This document shows, piece after piece, positions 1 through 10,515 of a stretch of DNA of 64,000 nt. Location of the stretch: positions 72,650,477-72,714,476 of the forward strand of contig CM060953.1 of NCBI GenBank assembly GCA_030765055.1, written 5' to 3'. Both the position numbers and the translations under genes were made by a program. The DNA comes from Mantis religiosa (taxonomy: Eukaryota; Arthropoda; Insecta; Mantodea; Mantidae). Position 1 is the first letter of the stretch, and every line of letters begins with the position of its first letter. A model generated the notes under the pieces. The model saw nothing but the letters and a program-made list of their open reading frames with translations. It did no database searches and had not been told where the DNA came from.

Positions 1-365
1 CGTCAAGGCGGGCGGAAGTGGATACGCCACTTACGCGCGTCAACCCCGCAGGGAAGACTACCGAAAACCTCGGTGGAGCTGCCTGGTGATCTAGCACACC
101 TTCTACTAGCTATGCAGGCTAGTACCCCGGACTTTTTGGGCAACCCTCTATCCCCTGCGGGCGGCCGTAGCCTGGCCGGAGTTACCCAACTCCCCGTGGG
201 TGTCGGGAACACACTGCCCCCTCGAGTCCAACCCAATCCGAAAAACTCCCCGACGGGAGGGGCTCGGCAGTTCGGCCCAAGGTTCCTCTGGTAATGTCAG
301 AGGTACCACGAGTGCTAAGGGTCCGCAAGCGCCCGCACATCGGCAGCTGAAGGAGACGGAAGATT
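1..365 (-). mobile_element. GC-rich non-LTR-type element, partial copy
   Basis: This is an inverted, diverged copy of the complete element at 45462-45994. The match runs from the window edge to about 365, where similarity stops, so the 3' part lies outside the window. It is much richer in G+C than its surroundings. A short reading frame resembling one in the other copy ends at a stop codon near position 182. I do not recognise a protein domain. The better copy has a 14-bp target duplication and an AAAT-type tail, so retrotransposition is the likely mode of spread. Confidence 0.7.
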
Positions 366-405
366 AGTGACAGCTGAACAAAAGTCAACGTCTGGTTCCC
401 AGAGA

Positions 406-596
406 ACAAGGCTGAGGAGATTGTAGAGAATATGTCAAAAGATGACTTCCAACACGTGTCCCAGGTCCAGCAGCGCTGGGCAAAGTGTATTCAGCTCAAC
501 GAATAATACTTTGAAAGTGATCACGCCAATCTGGACCAATACTATTGTATTTTATGTGTAAAATAAGGTTTCTCAGTCTTTATTGACCTGCCCTCG
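406..596 (+). pseudogene. mariner transposase C-terminus and 3' terminal repeat
   Basis: Read from 406, the frame gives about 45 residues typical of the end of a mariner (DD34D) transposase: a region with RWAKCI, one stop codon, then YFESD, corresponding to the usual R-W-x-K-C-I ... Y-F-E-G-D ending. It is followed by an inverted-repeat end (CCTGCCCTCG, then TA at 597-598) that resembles the terminal repeat of the mariner at 43008-43926. The 5' part, with the DNA-binding and catalytic domains, is missing; the copy is cut off close to the GC-rich element at 1-365. It is a dead remnant. Confidence 0.7.
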
Positions 597-598
597 TA

Positions 599-1489
599 TT
601 TCTTGGAAACTCAGGCAAAGAAATGCTTGTGATGCTTCCTAGAGCGAGTTGAAAGAATAGGCAATTTCCAAGATGACAATGTTTTGCTTCTAAGGACTAA
701 GTGGCATTCCAAACTTCTTCCATAAAGCATATGCATTCACTCTGATCCTCTTTGGTTTGTTGATCACATATACCCGAATAAAATGTATATTGCCTAAACA
801 TAATCAGTTTCTCTCACATTCCCAAAGAAACCAAACAGTGTAAGGTAACGCGATTTATCTAATACCGTAAAAAGCAAGAGTGCAAGAAAGGGGGTGGGGG
901 AGAAACGCACATACAGACCAACATGTCAGCTACAAGAAAAGACAGCTTGAAGGGAACAGAGAAGAAGAAAGTAATTTGAAAGTTATTTATTCATTTTTCC
1001 TTTCTCAAGAAGGTTTTGGCGAGTATAAGAAACAAAAACTGCCCGAGTTTGGAGAGAAGTTTTAAAGTTACAAATCGTATCTATGAAAATTTTATTGCCT
1101 TTACAAACTTAGTGTTTCTGTTTTGTCTTGCCTTTTCTCTTTTTCGTCGGACGTTTCTGTTATAGTATTTTCTTCTACTGCCATTGCTGCAACACTGACA
1201 AGAACCTGGCAACTTTAATTGCATTAACACTTTCTTTCTGCCTGCTGTTCTTTCAACAATGGCTTTCCAAGTGCCATTAGGTGAACACTTTACTAAAGTG
1301 CGTGCTTCTTAAAGTCATAAGCAGAAAAGCTGAGCGTCGAAATAATGCTGTTACTTTTAATATTAAATAAAGGCTTTTATGTATGCATTCAAATAACGTT
1401 TGCCATATGTTGGTTAATTTGTTAAAATTCTTAATGTTCACTCACATGATATTTCCTACCCTAGTACAAACCATTCTTACAAACTCTTT
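599..1489. other. AT-rich stretch, nothing recognised
   Basis: Only short chance reading frames are present (the longest about 61 codons at 880-1065, without recognisable similarity). No RNA gene, repeat or terminal inverted repeat was seen. Confidence 0.6.
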
Positions 1490-1830
1490 TTCTTCTATTT
1501 CATGTTAATTGAGATAAACATTATTTTATTACTAATTTTGTTGTAGGTTCAAGAAAATATGCATGCACAGAAGGCTTAAAGTGAAAATTTAACTTTTATA
1601 CAGGTGGCCACTGTGTGATGGCTTTGAACATCCATTCTCTTTGCATGGCAAAGAGATTAAAATAAAGAATAGGGAATTTGCATTTGAGAAAAATATAAGT
1701 ATTGGGAAAAAATGAAATAAATATCAAGGGATATTTCCGAAATGTCTGCTCCACCCCCAAAAATAGTTAAGAGATTTACACTTTTGTGCAGCAAGATGTT
1801 GTCTATCTCTTAGGTTTATTAGTTATAAAA
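1490..1830 (+). repeat. old AT-rich dispersed repeat, copy 1
   Basis: This stretch aligns in the same orientation with about 57550-57850: both contain TTCATGTTAAT, CTAATTTTGTTGTAG and a shared sequence around ATAAGTATT, with many substitutions and indels between. Divergence is high, so the family is old. No coding capacity or terminal repeats are evident. Confidence 0.5.
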
Positions 1831-1992
1831 GTTCATCCAGACTGAGGAGGAAATTTCAGAGCATTCCCATAAATTCAAGATAAACATTTAATTTAAATAT
1901 AAAAGTATCTTAAACATATGGTATTTTAATAAAGATTGTAAAACCATTTGACAGGACCAAAGTCCTCCATGTAAAGCATAAACGCATAAACT

Positions 1993-2006
1993 GGGGGGGG
2001 GGGGGG
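1993..2006 (+). repeat. poly(G)14 tract
   Basis: An uninterrupted run of 14 G in AT-rich sequence. Similar runs occur at 30376-30390 and 45846-45859. Confidence 0.8.
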
Positions 2007-2097
2007 TTAATCTTCGTATTGCATCCTTGGAAGATCCTAACCTTAAATAACAAGTAAAGTAATAATCAAATTTTCCTTTTTGAGATATGTTGTTAGG

Positions 2098-2258
2098 CAG
2101 CGCCGTGGTCGAGTGATTAGACCACTCCACTCACCAAGGCGGACCGGGTTTGATCCCACGCGACCACAAAATGAGATTTGTAGTAGAAAACACGGAGCAG
2201 TAACGGGTTTTCTACATTATTTCCGGTTTCCCCTGCCATCTTATTCCACTTGCAGCTC
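2098..2258 (+). mobile_element. SINE-A (tRNA-derived), copy 1
   Basis: The head has tRNA-like internal promoter boxes: an A-box-like segment around GTGGTCGAGTG and a B-box-like GGGTTTGATCCC, followed by the family body (AGATTTGTAGT... GGTTTTCT ... TTTCCGGTTTCCCC). It matches the better copy at 46065-46312. Its 3' end is degraded; a 9-bp inverted repeat (TAGTATACC / GGTATACTA) follows directly at 2265-2287. Confidence 0.75.
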
Positions 2259-2719
2259 CATCCCTAGTATACCATAAGTGGTATACTAGAGAAAAGGAAA
2301 AGCAAGGTAATGCTGTTCACCCATAGACAATTTTTTCTGAGTGGCATGCAACACTTTCCCCATATTAACTTGATATACATCGGAGTGAAATTAAAAATAA
2401 TATTCGCTATTGAATCTACGTAGTCATAATTAAGAGGTGGGTAGTTGGAGATTTTTGGTCTGGGGAGCCACGGAACATGTAGCTGCAAAAACAGCTATAG
2501 AAAAATAAAGAATAAACATGACTAAGCGAAATAGTACCACCGTAACTCATAAGGTTCGGATTTGTGAGTTCTCAGGATCGATTTCTGCGGTCAAGACTAC
2601 CTGCCTATGCCCTTTTTTTCTAATTTCCCTTCGTCGGTATCTAGGATTAGGATTTGGATTTCACTACGGAGGGGTTTCGGTACATAGGTTACCATACTGG
2701 GCCCACTGTGTGTGTTTTT

Positions 2720-2955
2720 TGTTGTTGTAATTTACCTCCAATGTTAAGTTATATCGGACGATGAATGGAATGAATGAAATGATGCTTAAATGAGCCCAGG
2801 ATTCACAGAGCTTAGAGTTACCCAACATTCGTCTTTCAGGAGAAGGGAAAACCCCGGAAGAAACCGTAACCAGGTAACTCACCATGACCGAGATTCGAAC
2901 TCGGGACCTCTTGAACGTGAGGAAGACACGCCACCATCCACGCTGCCGAGCCGAA
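2720..2955 (-). mobile_element. SINE-C (tRNA-derived), copy 1
   Basis: On the minus strand it has the family order: a tRNA-like head with a clear B box (GAGTTCGAATCTCGG), the conserved body (TTTTCCC, AACGT, TCATTTGAGC-like segments) and a 3' end at TTAACATTGGAGG followed by TAAATTA. Eleven full or partial copies occur in this window. The first bases of the head are mutated, and it abuts the SINE-D-type element at 2956-3421. Confidence 0.85.
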
Positions 2956-3421
2956 CCCATTGTGCCTATGCTCCCAAGTGCGGCATCCCCGGGAGGAAAG
3001 ATGAGGCGAGAGGAGACAGAGGTGGCCGACCAAGGAGCCACGACAGTACAGAGGCCAGGATCCCTACAGTTTACTTAGACAGAGACTTCCTCGATAGGCC
3101 AGAACAACGGACATGCTCCCCTACTGCGGGACGGCAAGCTGAGCCCCAAAGGCCCCTGTTTCGTGGTCCCGAAATGGTCCAGCAGAGGTGCGGAAACCGG
3201 CAACCGACCTACAAGAGGAGGAAATAGTTTACCCAAGAGCATATTGTTCCATCATGCACCGCCGAGACACCCACCGACACTTCTACCATGGAAGAGACCA
3301 CCAGATGAGAGATGATGTGAAATGATAATTGAGCTGAGATGGAGGGACATTAAATTCGGAAGATGTAAATAACCTACCCAGCATTCGCCTAGCAACCCGA
3401 GAAACGCCTCCAAAAACCCAT
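2956..3421 (-). mobile_element. SINE-D type element, head missing
   Basis: Matches 27015-27575 over most of its length, with shared segments near CATGCACCGCCG, ACTTCTACC, CGCCAGATGA and CCTAGC.ACCCGAGAAA. In the 27-kb copy the far (right) end is a tRNA-like head on the minus strand. Here that head is absent: the repeat stops at GTAGGT and mitochondrial DNA begins. I call it a tRNA-derived SINE from the intact copy's head. Confidence 0.6.
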
Positions 3422-3616
3422 GTAGGTTATATAATTTTATCTCTAATAACTAATAAATTTATAGATCGACACGTCATAGATGGTCAGTATCTTGAAATTC
3501 TTTGAACACTATTACCAGCTGTAGTTTTAATTTTTATTGCTTTACCTTCTCTTCGTATTCTTTATTTAATTGATGAAAATTCGAATCCTACTTTAACATT
3601 AAAAACTATTGGACGT
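3422..3616 (+). pseudogene. COX2: NUMT: fragment of mitochondrial cytochrome c oxidase subunit II
   Basis: Sixty-five consecutive codons read as the end of the second membrane helix and the adjoining region of COX2 when the invertebrate mitochondrial code is used (ATA = Met, TGA = Trp). Recognisable pieces are GQYLEILWTLLPA, LIFIALPSL and LTLKTIG. The TGA at 3503-3505 sits exactly where COX2 has the Trp of the conserved I-W-T motif, which rules out a nuclear gene. In functional COX2 the next residues are HQWYWSYEY; here the match ends at GR and unrelated GC-rich DNA follows. There are no internal frameshifts, so the transfer may be fairly recent. The left junction shares GTAGGT with the interrupted SINE-D repeat. 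Confidence 0.93.
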
Positions 3617-3853
3617 CGGTCAGGCTGGTCGGCCACAGGAATAGAGCTCGGGCCTCCAGAATGCGGTAGGTACCTTGGAGTTTGTCTTATCTGTTGTGGT
3701 TGTGCAGTGTCAGGACGACGGGGTTTGGATACGGAAAGATATCATCCTGACGCTTGGTGAGAATGCTAGCCACCTTTCCTCTCTAGTAGCCTCTCGTCTA
3801 TTCCCGTGAACCCCAGGTTGGTGGGCTGGGCTGCGTTAAGAGTAGCTTGTTAT
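3617..3853. other. GC-rich unassigned segment
   Basis: This 237-bp stretch is clearly richer in G+C than its surroundings and lies between the NUMT and the palindrome. No reading frame, promoter box or second copy was recognised here. It may be part of the same mobile unit as the palindrome, but nothing in the sequence proves it. Confidence 0.4.
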
Positions 3854-4808
3854 CGAAACCGCTAGAGACCAGGTCCTTACTAGCCACACTGTCGTTCGGA
3901 TCTGGTCCCCTTAGGTTCCTTCATCTTAAGGGTAAAATGGAAGCATAAAGGGTCTTTTATGGTCTACTGAAACATAATCACAAGAAACAAATACATCGCA
4001 TTCACTTAAAATACAAAAATTTTCTATTTGTATGACATTCAGCCTCCCACCACAATTCTGCTTCGATGTACTAACTTGTGTATTTCTTAACCGAACAGTC
4101 ATTGAGTACATCTTTAAAATAATAACTAAAATAGCGAGAAACGCATGGAAAATGGACGGTGAATGAAGTACCTTCACATCATAGTTTCTTTGTAATTATA
4201 CTCAATTTAAACTGAACTCTGGATGTCCTGAAAAGTCTTGGACACGACACAGGCCAGCCTCAGATTTACAAGCATCTAATTTTCGACTATGAATTCTATT
4301 GTAGCCATTTTCAATTACATTTTTAACAGCGTATGTATTAAGATGCCTCTAAAATGGCTACAATAGAATTCATAGTCCAAAATTAGATGCTTGTAAATCT
4401 GAGGCTGGCCTGTGTCGTGTCCAAGACTTTTCAGGACATCCAGAGTTCAGTTTAAATTGAGTATAATTACAAAGAAACTATGATGTGAAGGTACTTCATT
4501 CACCGTCCATTTTCCATGCGTTTCTCGCTATTTTAGTTATTATTTTAAAGATGTACTCAATGACTATTCGGTTAAGAAATACACAAGTTAGTACATCGAA
4601 GCAGAATTGTGGTGGGAGGCTGAATGTCATACAAATAGAAAATTTTTGTATTTTAAGTGAATGCGATGTATTTGTTTCTTGTGATTATGTTTCAGTAGAC
4701 CATAAAAGACCCTTTATGCTTCCATTTTACCCTTAAGATGAAGGAACCTAAGGGGACCAGATCCGAACGACAGTGTGGCTAGTAAGGACCTGGTCTCTAG
4801 CGGTTTCG
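3854..4808. repeat. near-perfect palindrome, 458-bp arms and 39-bp spacer
   Basis: Left arm 3854-4311 and right arm 4351-4808 are reverse complements with no length difference and only about two mismatches that I found (near 4104/4558 and 4285/4377). The spacer is 4312-4350. Each arm contains the same 83-codon open frame (3926-4177 minus, 4485-4736 plus) differing by one Val/Ile change; I do not recognise the predicted peptide. No convincing target duplication flanks it. It is either a very recent inverted duplication, a foldback-type element, or an assembly artefact. Confidence 0.9.
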
Positions 4809-5299
4809 GTTTCTAGCGGTGTGCCTTTTTAAAACAGAATTTGAGTCCTCGAATTTAAAAGAAAGCACTTAAGAAGTTTTAAGTAAGAGTTGTTTCATTT
4901 GATATTGCATATCACAAACTCAACCAAACTCCCTTATTATTCTTCCTAAACTGAAATGTTTCAGCGACGCTCCAATAATGGTTCCGTTCATGACCGTTAT
5001 TCAATTAGCCTGGAAGGGATAATAAAACACATTTTTTTTTTGTTAGGCGACTGTTTTCGTCTCTCGTTTATTTGCAACTCAGGTGCATATTTGTTCAACG
5101 TAGCAAGTATAGGATCATTATAAATTAGTTGTACGAAGGTAACTCAAATTGTAAAGAAAGCAGCTTTAATTACCAGTCAAATACTGAAGTAAAGACATCA
5201 GCAACCTCAAGTACAACTGCTTAGTCATTCAATAATTAGTGGCAACATTTGAATTAACAAAAGCAAGACATTTTTGGAGCAGTTACATTATTGCAGCGC

Positions 5300-5705
5300 T
5301 TAGAAGTTCCCTCCTCCAGCATGAAGAACTCGCCTCCACACACCAGGGAGTCGACGGATGCCATCCATAAGGTCTTGTTCTCCTAATATTCGAACAGACT
5401 GCTATACCGCTGCTATAATTTGCCTGTCTGGTTCTAAAGCGAACTCTTCTATATGATAATTTTAATTTTCCCGGGCTAGCTCAATACAGGTCGAACAACG
5501 ATGTTCTTTTTACAGCATTTACATGCACATTAGCACTTGCTGATAGTGATCTGCCAGCTCCATGTTCTTTATGAACGTCTTCCCTTCCTCTACGAAATAC
5601 ATTCACCCAACTAGCCACGGTAAGATATGGTAAAATCTGTATACCACAAGTTTCCAATAGTTCTGTATACCATTGTCGAGCATTGATACCTCTTGCAATC
5701 TGAAT
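5300..5705 (-). pseudogene. relic of a mariner-superfamily transposase, catalytic core deleted
   Basis: On the minus strand, about 5705-5481 reads as an N-terminal helix-turn-helix region (segments like VASWVNVFRRGREDVH and a degraded G-R-S), typical of mariner transposases. About 5450-5300 then reads as a C-terminal tail (GIRRLPGVWRRVLHAGG..F, then stop), comparable to the G-I-x-x-L-x-x-R-W end of the family. The DDD catalytic region between them is missing, and stops and frameshifts are present. It probably belonged to the element with the 58-bp inverted ends. It is non-functional. Confidence 0.6.
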
Positions 5706-6039
5706 TTTAGTGTAGTATCTTTGTTCGTATGTACTAAAAATGTAAATGACTTACTAAAAATGTCTTATTAATTAAAATTATTGTCTTCAAACTCACAGCT
5801 AACAAACATTAGATGCTCTTATTTTTCGTTATTTTCAGTTTACATAATTTACCACTGATAGCGCCAAATGCAGTCAGTGTTGCCAGTAATTTTTGAATGA
5901 CCCATGTATATTTAAAATGCCTTCCTTTTGTAACACGACATTTAACTAATTTGTAAACGAGAGAATGATAAGTAAATAACGTTATCCTATAGAGGAAAGC
6001 ATTTTGAAATGCGAACCAAAGCCAAGAATACGAAATATA

Positions 6040-7197
6040 CAGGGTGCCTGTAAAGTCACTATCCATTTCAGTGAAGGAAGACAGTGATTAAAAAATCAAT
6101 ATTATTTTGAAGTGTTACACATATTCTAGTGCCCTTCTACATGTCCTCCATCTAGCTCAACGCCATCTTTCAGTAGTGGAACGAAATGTAGACTGTATTA
6201 TGTCAACCTAATTTGACCTCCTGCTTCCCTGATACGATTCTGTAACTCAGGCAGACCATTCACTTTGCTAGTGTACACTTTAGATTTGATGTACCCCCAT
6301 GCAAAAGGTCTAAAGGAGTAAGGTCCGGTGAACGGGAAGTCCAAAACCGAGGTGAACCTCTGCCTATCCACCTCCCTGGAAAGGTTCTGTTCAGGTAATC
6401 ACGGACGATGTTTGCAAAATGTGGAGGCGCACCATCTTGCTGAAACACAACTGTATCCTCTTGAAGCTGCGGTTCAGGGAACAGTTCTAACATGTTGAGG
6501 TAGATGTTACCTGTTATTGACCTTTCGGCAAAGAAAAATGGGCCATACAGTTTTGCGTTTGTCATACTCAACCAAACATTGACTTTCGGTGTATCACGTT
6601 CCCACTCCGATACCTCATGTAGTTCTTCATATTCCCATATTCGGCTGTTATGTCTGTGCTCATTCCCACAAACATGGAATGTGGCTTCATCGGAGAATAA
6701 AATGTTGTCCATTAGATTCTCATTCTCTACACATTCCAGGAGGTCATAACACATTGCCCGACGACAGGCGAAATCCTCGTCCTCAAGATGGTGCAGAACT
6801 TGAAAGTGATACGGACGTTTTCGTAGAGTGAAACGCAGAATTTTTCACACTGTGTTGCGAGGGACGTTCAATTCCCTACTGAGGCGTCGAATTGATGCCT
6901 TCGGACTCCTATCACTGGCAATTTGAACCTGCTGCACTGTTTCTGCTTAGACGTGTGGTCGTCCAGGACGTGTCTCATCACACACACTGCCGGTACGCTT
7001 AAATTTCTTCACAAGCAGGCGCATGTGTACCCTTGATGGGGCTGGTTTGTGGAATTTACGGTTAAATTCTGCTCTGGCGTCTTCATATGACAATCCGCGT
7101 ACCTGTGCACATACAATGGCAATCCGTTCTTCTGTGCTAAACATCTTGTACTAAGATACCAGTATCTTAAATGGATAGGGACTTTGGAGTCACCCTG
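6040..7197 (-). mobile_element. mariner transposon, DD41D type, near complete
   Basis: The ends are imperfect inverted repeats beginning CAGGGTG and sharing CTATCCATTTA, with TA duplicated outside at 6038-6039 and 7198-7199. Length 1158 bp fits a mariner. It encodes a broken transposase on the minus strand. The surrounding DNA on both sides belongs to the larger 4821-7608 element, so this one inserted later. Confidence 0.9.
6110..7144 (-). pseudogene. mariner DD41D transposase, broken
   Basis: Cut-and-paste transposase. From the Met at 7144 there is an N-terminal helix-turn-helix of the kind found in this clade (FSTEERIAIV..., then VKKFKRTGSV and a TRPGRP hinge motif). A stop codon follows near 6951 and another near 6847. 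The next open block (6754-6260) has the first catalytic Asp in SDEATFH, the second in QQDGAPPHF, and the third in SPDLTPLD. I count 41 residues between the second and third Asp, the spacing of the rosa-like DD41D group rather than the usual DD34D. A one-base frameshift falls just after the third Asp; in the other frame the expected WGYIKSKV follows. A further stop lies near the end. All three catalytic Asp remain, but the gene cannot make a full protein. Confidence 0.9.
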
Positions 7198-7608
7198 TAT
7201 AATTTTTAGGATTCAGATATTTGTCTAACTCATACGGTTTACCAGTTAAGCAAAAACAATTCAAAATTAAGGAAACTTCAGGGGCTATTTCCAGACAATT
7301 TAATGTATATGTTTAATTTTAGATAATATATTAAATACTTATATTTTTCCACAACATCTCGAGTTATTTTTTTAAAGATAAAAAGTTTCGTACAACTTCC
7401 AGTTAAAGAAGAGTTGGATTCAGAGGCGTTGCTTGAAAAGCTTTCTGTCACATCTTTGAAGATACTGAATTCATTTTCGAATTAAGTGTTCGCAGATAGG
7501 CAGAAAGCAAGAAAGCAAGCAAGACAGACAGGCAAGGCACAAACACTCAGAACTTCTTAAGTGCTTTCTTTTAAATTCGAGGACTCAAATTCTGTTTTAA
7601 AAAGGCAC

Positions 7609-8651
7609 CTTATTTTTGTGTGGAATGCAGTACTTACTAGCGTCCTTTCCTGATCATTGTAAGAGAGCTTTGAAATAAAAATGATTCTTGAAGTATGAAA
7701 TAATGGTATAATTCCTTAGAAATAAGCGTTCTTCCAAAAAATCTTAAGCATAAAAATAACTATTGATGTTGTGCCAAGTGTTTTACGCCATCAGAATCTG
7801 TAAATATATGTATGGAGATGTGCGTTCAAGCCCCGTCTCAAGTATGGGGGAGAACGGAAGGAACAGAGAAGTGTATTTATAACCTAAAATTTTGAAGGGA
7901 TATGTGAGCAGAGCATAACTTTGTACTTCGGTATACAGCATTTCGACGTCGCCGCGGTGAAATTTGTATGGCATCTAAAACAGCGTTAACCTCACATCAC
8001 ATTCCTTTGCACTGCGGCGATAGTGCGCTATCTTTGGGACTTTTGGATACATTTTATTATTCATGACGCGCAAATGCACATACGTTGCTTTACTCATTTT
8101 GTATGAGATATGCGAACAGGCTTTGCTTTTGAATTATAAGCAGCCTGCCTGTGCTAACAACTGGAAATAAAAGAGATTCGTTCCTTTTCTCAAGGATATT
8201 ACGAAATCAATTGTTCTTCGTATGTATTGAGCGAGTGTTTCATTCGGAATATACCGACACGAATGGCCAAGGTCATCAAATCATAGACTCGAGAGCGGCA
8301 GTCCTGTGGATCATATTTGCTGACAGCTTTCTTCAAAGTTGATTAAGTCCTTGTAACCGGAAAATACCCGGGAGGTTCCTAAAAGATAGGAAAATGTGGA
8401 AATGCTCTCAAAATTTTCTTTATTAAGAATTTCTTTAGTGTAACTGGTAAATTGTGAGAGATTATATAAATATTACTACACAAAAAAGAGCATATATCAC
8501 TAAAGTACACAATTTATGTTTTGTGCATTTAACATTAACGATTTGAATTTTATCCATATCACGTATTTCTTAAATAGGAAATCGCTATTCTTCTTCCTTT
8601 TTTTCCCTCTCTTGGCCATAGAAAGAGAACAGCATTTAGCGGTTAGCTCTT
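7609..8651. other. unassigned AT-rich stretch
   Basis: No supported gene or repeat seen. The open frames here (about 63 codons) show no recognisable similarity. Confidence 0.55.
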
Positions 8652-8914
8652 GCCCGCCTGGGTAGCGTAGATGATAGCGTGTCTGCCTCGCGTTCAAGAG
8701 GTCCCAAGTTCGAATCTTGGTCAGGGGTATTTACCTGGATATGGGCTTTTCCGGGGTTTTCTCTTATCCTGAAAGACGAATGTCATGTTGGGCAACTCTA
8801 AGCTCCATGGACCCCGAACTCATTTGAGCATCATGTCACCCATTTCATTTATCGTCCGATATGACTTAACGTTGGAGGATGTAAATAATAATAATAATAA
8901 AATAAAAATAATAA
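8652..8914 (+). mobile_element. SINE-C, copy 2, near full length
   Basis: Begins GCCCGCCTGGGTAGCG, has a good B box (AAGTTCGAATCTTGG), the full body including AAGACGAATGTC, and ends TTAACGTTGGAGG followed by an (AAT)n/A-rich tail. It is one of the most complete copies here and a useful reference for the family. Confidence 0.92.
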
Positions 8915-9457
8915 AGAAGGCTGCCAGCTCTTCAAATACTTGACCATTACTTCATATCATTGAATTATACATTTCTATTGTACCAAACAAATATGCAATA
9001 AAACAGTTTATCAAATGTAAAAGATAAAGTAGATAGTATAATAAGCCTTCGTGATAACCTTTTATTAAAAAGTAGGAAGAAAACGTCATCTAATGTAACT
9101 CATCAGCATTTTACTTTCTCTGGTATTTACCTTTGTTTTACTTTAAACTATCAAAACGGAAATGTTAATATTTTTATGTCTGTTTATATATTTTGGATAC
9201 GCACAAGAAGTGTTTGATTACGAGAATTTGGAAACGAGAGAGGTCACCGAAGAAAGGAAACAACATTTAGGTACTTCTATAACATGATTTAACACATTTT
9301 TGGAATGGGAATAATTTGGGAAAGACTTGTGCCTTTACCTTACTTTTCACCTTATGGGAATAAACAAGTTCGGGAAACGAACTTGTGCGTGAACAAGGAC
9401 ATCCAAATATATTAGCAAGTAACTCTCGCCTACATAATCCAGATGAACCAATACCTG
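8915..9457. other. unassigned AT-rich stretch
   Basis: No gene, RNA or repeat recognised. Confidence 0.55.
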
Positions 9458-9641
9458 TGCGCCTCGCTAGCGTGGATGGTAGCGTGTCGGCCTCACGTTC
9501 AAGAGATTCCGAGCTCGAATCTCGGACAGAGATCCTGAAAGACGAATGTCGGACAGCTCTAAGCTCTATGAACCCTGGGCTCATTTCATTCATCACCCGA
9601 TCTGACTTAACGTTGGAGGACGTAAGTGTAAAAATAAATAC
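9458..9641 (+). mobile_element. SINE-C, copy 3, internally deleted
   Basis: Retains the tRNA-like head (CACGTTCAAGAG, B box GCTCGAATCTCGG) and the 3' part ending TTAACGTTGGAGGACG plus an A-rich tail. The middle segment between the head and TCCTGAAAGACGAATG is missing compared with 8652-8914. Confidence 0.88.
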
Positions 9642-10044
9642 ATGAACTAATACCATGCTCAATCGCCAATCTTACACCTGAACGAATCCGCCTAACAATG
9701 AAATAGGAAGAGAAGAAAAAGACCGCGTATGTCTCAATACTTATGAAACAAAATGGCTCAAACTTTAGAAAATATAACATATACGAATAGACCTTAAAAG
9801 CTCCACTTAAATGTTCCCAGGCTAAACATAACTACACCGTTATCTAATATTCACCTTAATTAAAACGTATTCTGCTTTGCTTCTTTGAATATTGGTAATC
9901 ACGTTATGTTTAACTAAAAAAATTAATTACACTTTGGTTTATAGAAGAATAAATACAGCAACATAAGCTGTTAATTACTTTATATATCCTGGAAGTGAGA
10001 GAGATAAATTAGGTAATGGGAGGGACATATAGCTCTTGATTTGC

Positions 10045-10515
10045 AATTGAATCCTTTGTGCGACACCCCCGGGAGGAACGGATGAGGTGATGTAACCGCA
10101 GGAGATGTATTTGCTGCAGGAACGGACAAGGTAAGCGGCAGAGAGGAATAAAGTTTCTAACGGTTACTGGCCTAACAGTTACCCACTTAGGAGACGCTCG
10201 GCAATGATACACCAAAGCTGCCGGAAAGTGGTTCAGAGGTCCTCTCCTGGAGGAACCGGGAAAATTTAGACGCGGCATTAGAGAGGTTTTGAACTAGAAG
10301 CCTCTACGTTATCTGTCCATCCGTTGACCGATACACAGCCCTGAATCCAGCCTGTAACATTTAAAAGTGAAATATGTAGCAAATGAGGGAAAGAAGAGCC
10401 GAAGTAGACACTATTCGAGGCGATCAAGAAAAATTCACAGAAAAGTTCATGATTGGAGCAAACGGCCATTAGAGATCGAACTGGAGCCATAATGCTTAAC
10501 TGCAAGCCATCTCTC
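10045..10515 (-). mobile_element. SINE-D type element, copy
   Basis: Shares blocks in the same order with 17685-18183, for example GGAGGAACGGATGAGGTGA here against AAGAATGGATGAGATGAAGG there, then AAGCGG.A.AGAG and GGTTACTGG against CATTTACTGG. The right end carries a degraded B-box-like segment (GAGATCGAACTGG, minus strand). Confidence 0.55.

Larger units (their letters stand above)
4821..7608 (-). mobile_element. 2.8-kb DNA element with 58-bp perfect inverted ends
   Basis: Positions 4821-4878 and 7551-7608 are perfect reverse complements over 58 bp. Inside lie a minus-strand relic of a mariner-superfamily transposase (5300-5705) and a separate, later-inserted mariner (6040-7197). Without the inserted element the unit would be about 1.6 kb. 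No TA or other target duplication is visible just outside the ends, so the true boundaries may differ. The left end starts 12 bp after the 3854-4808 palindrome. Confidence 0.6.
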
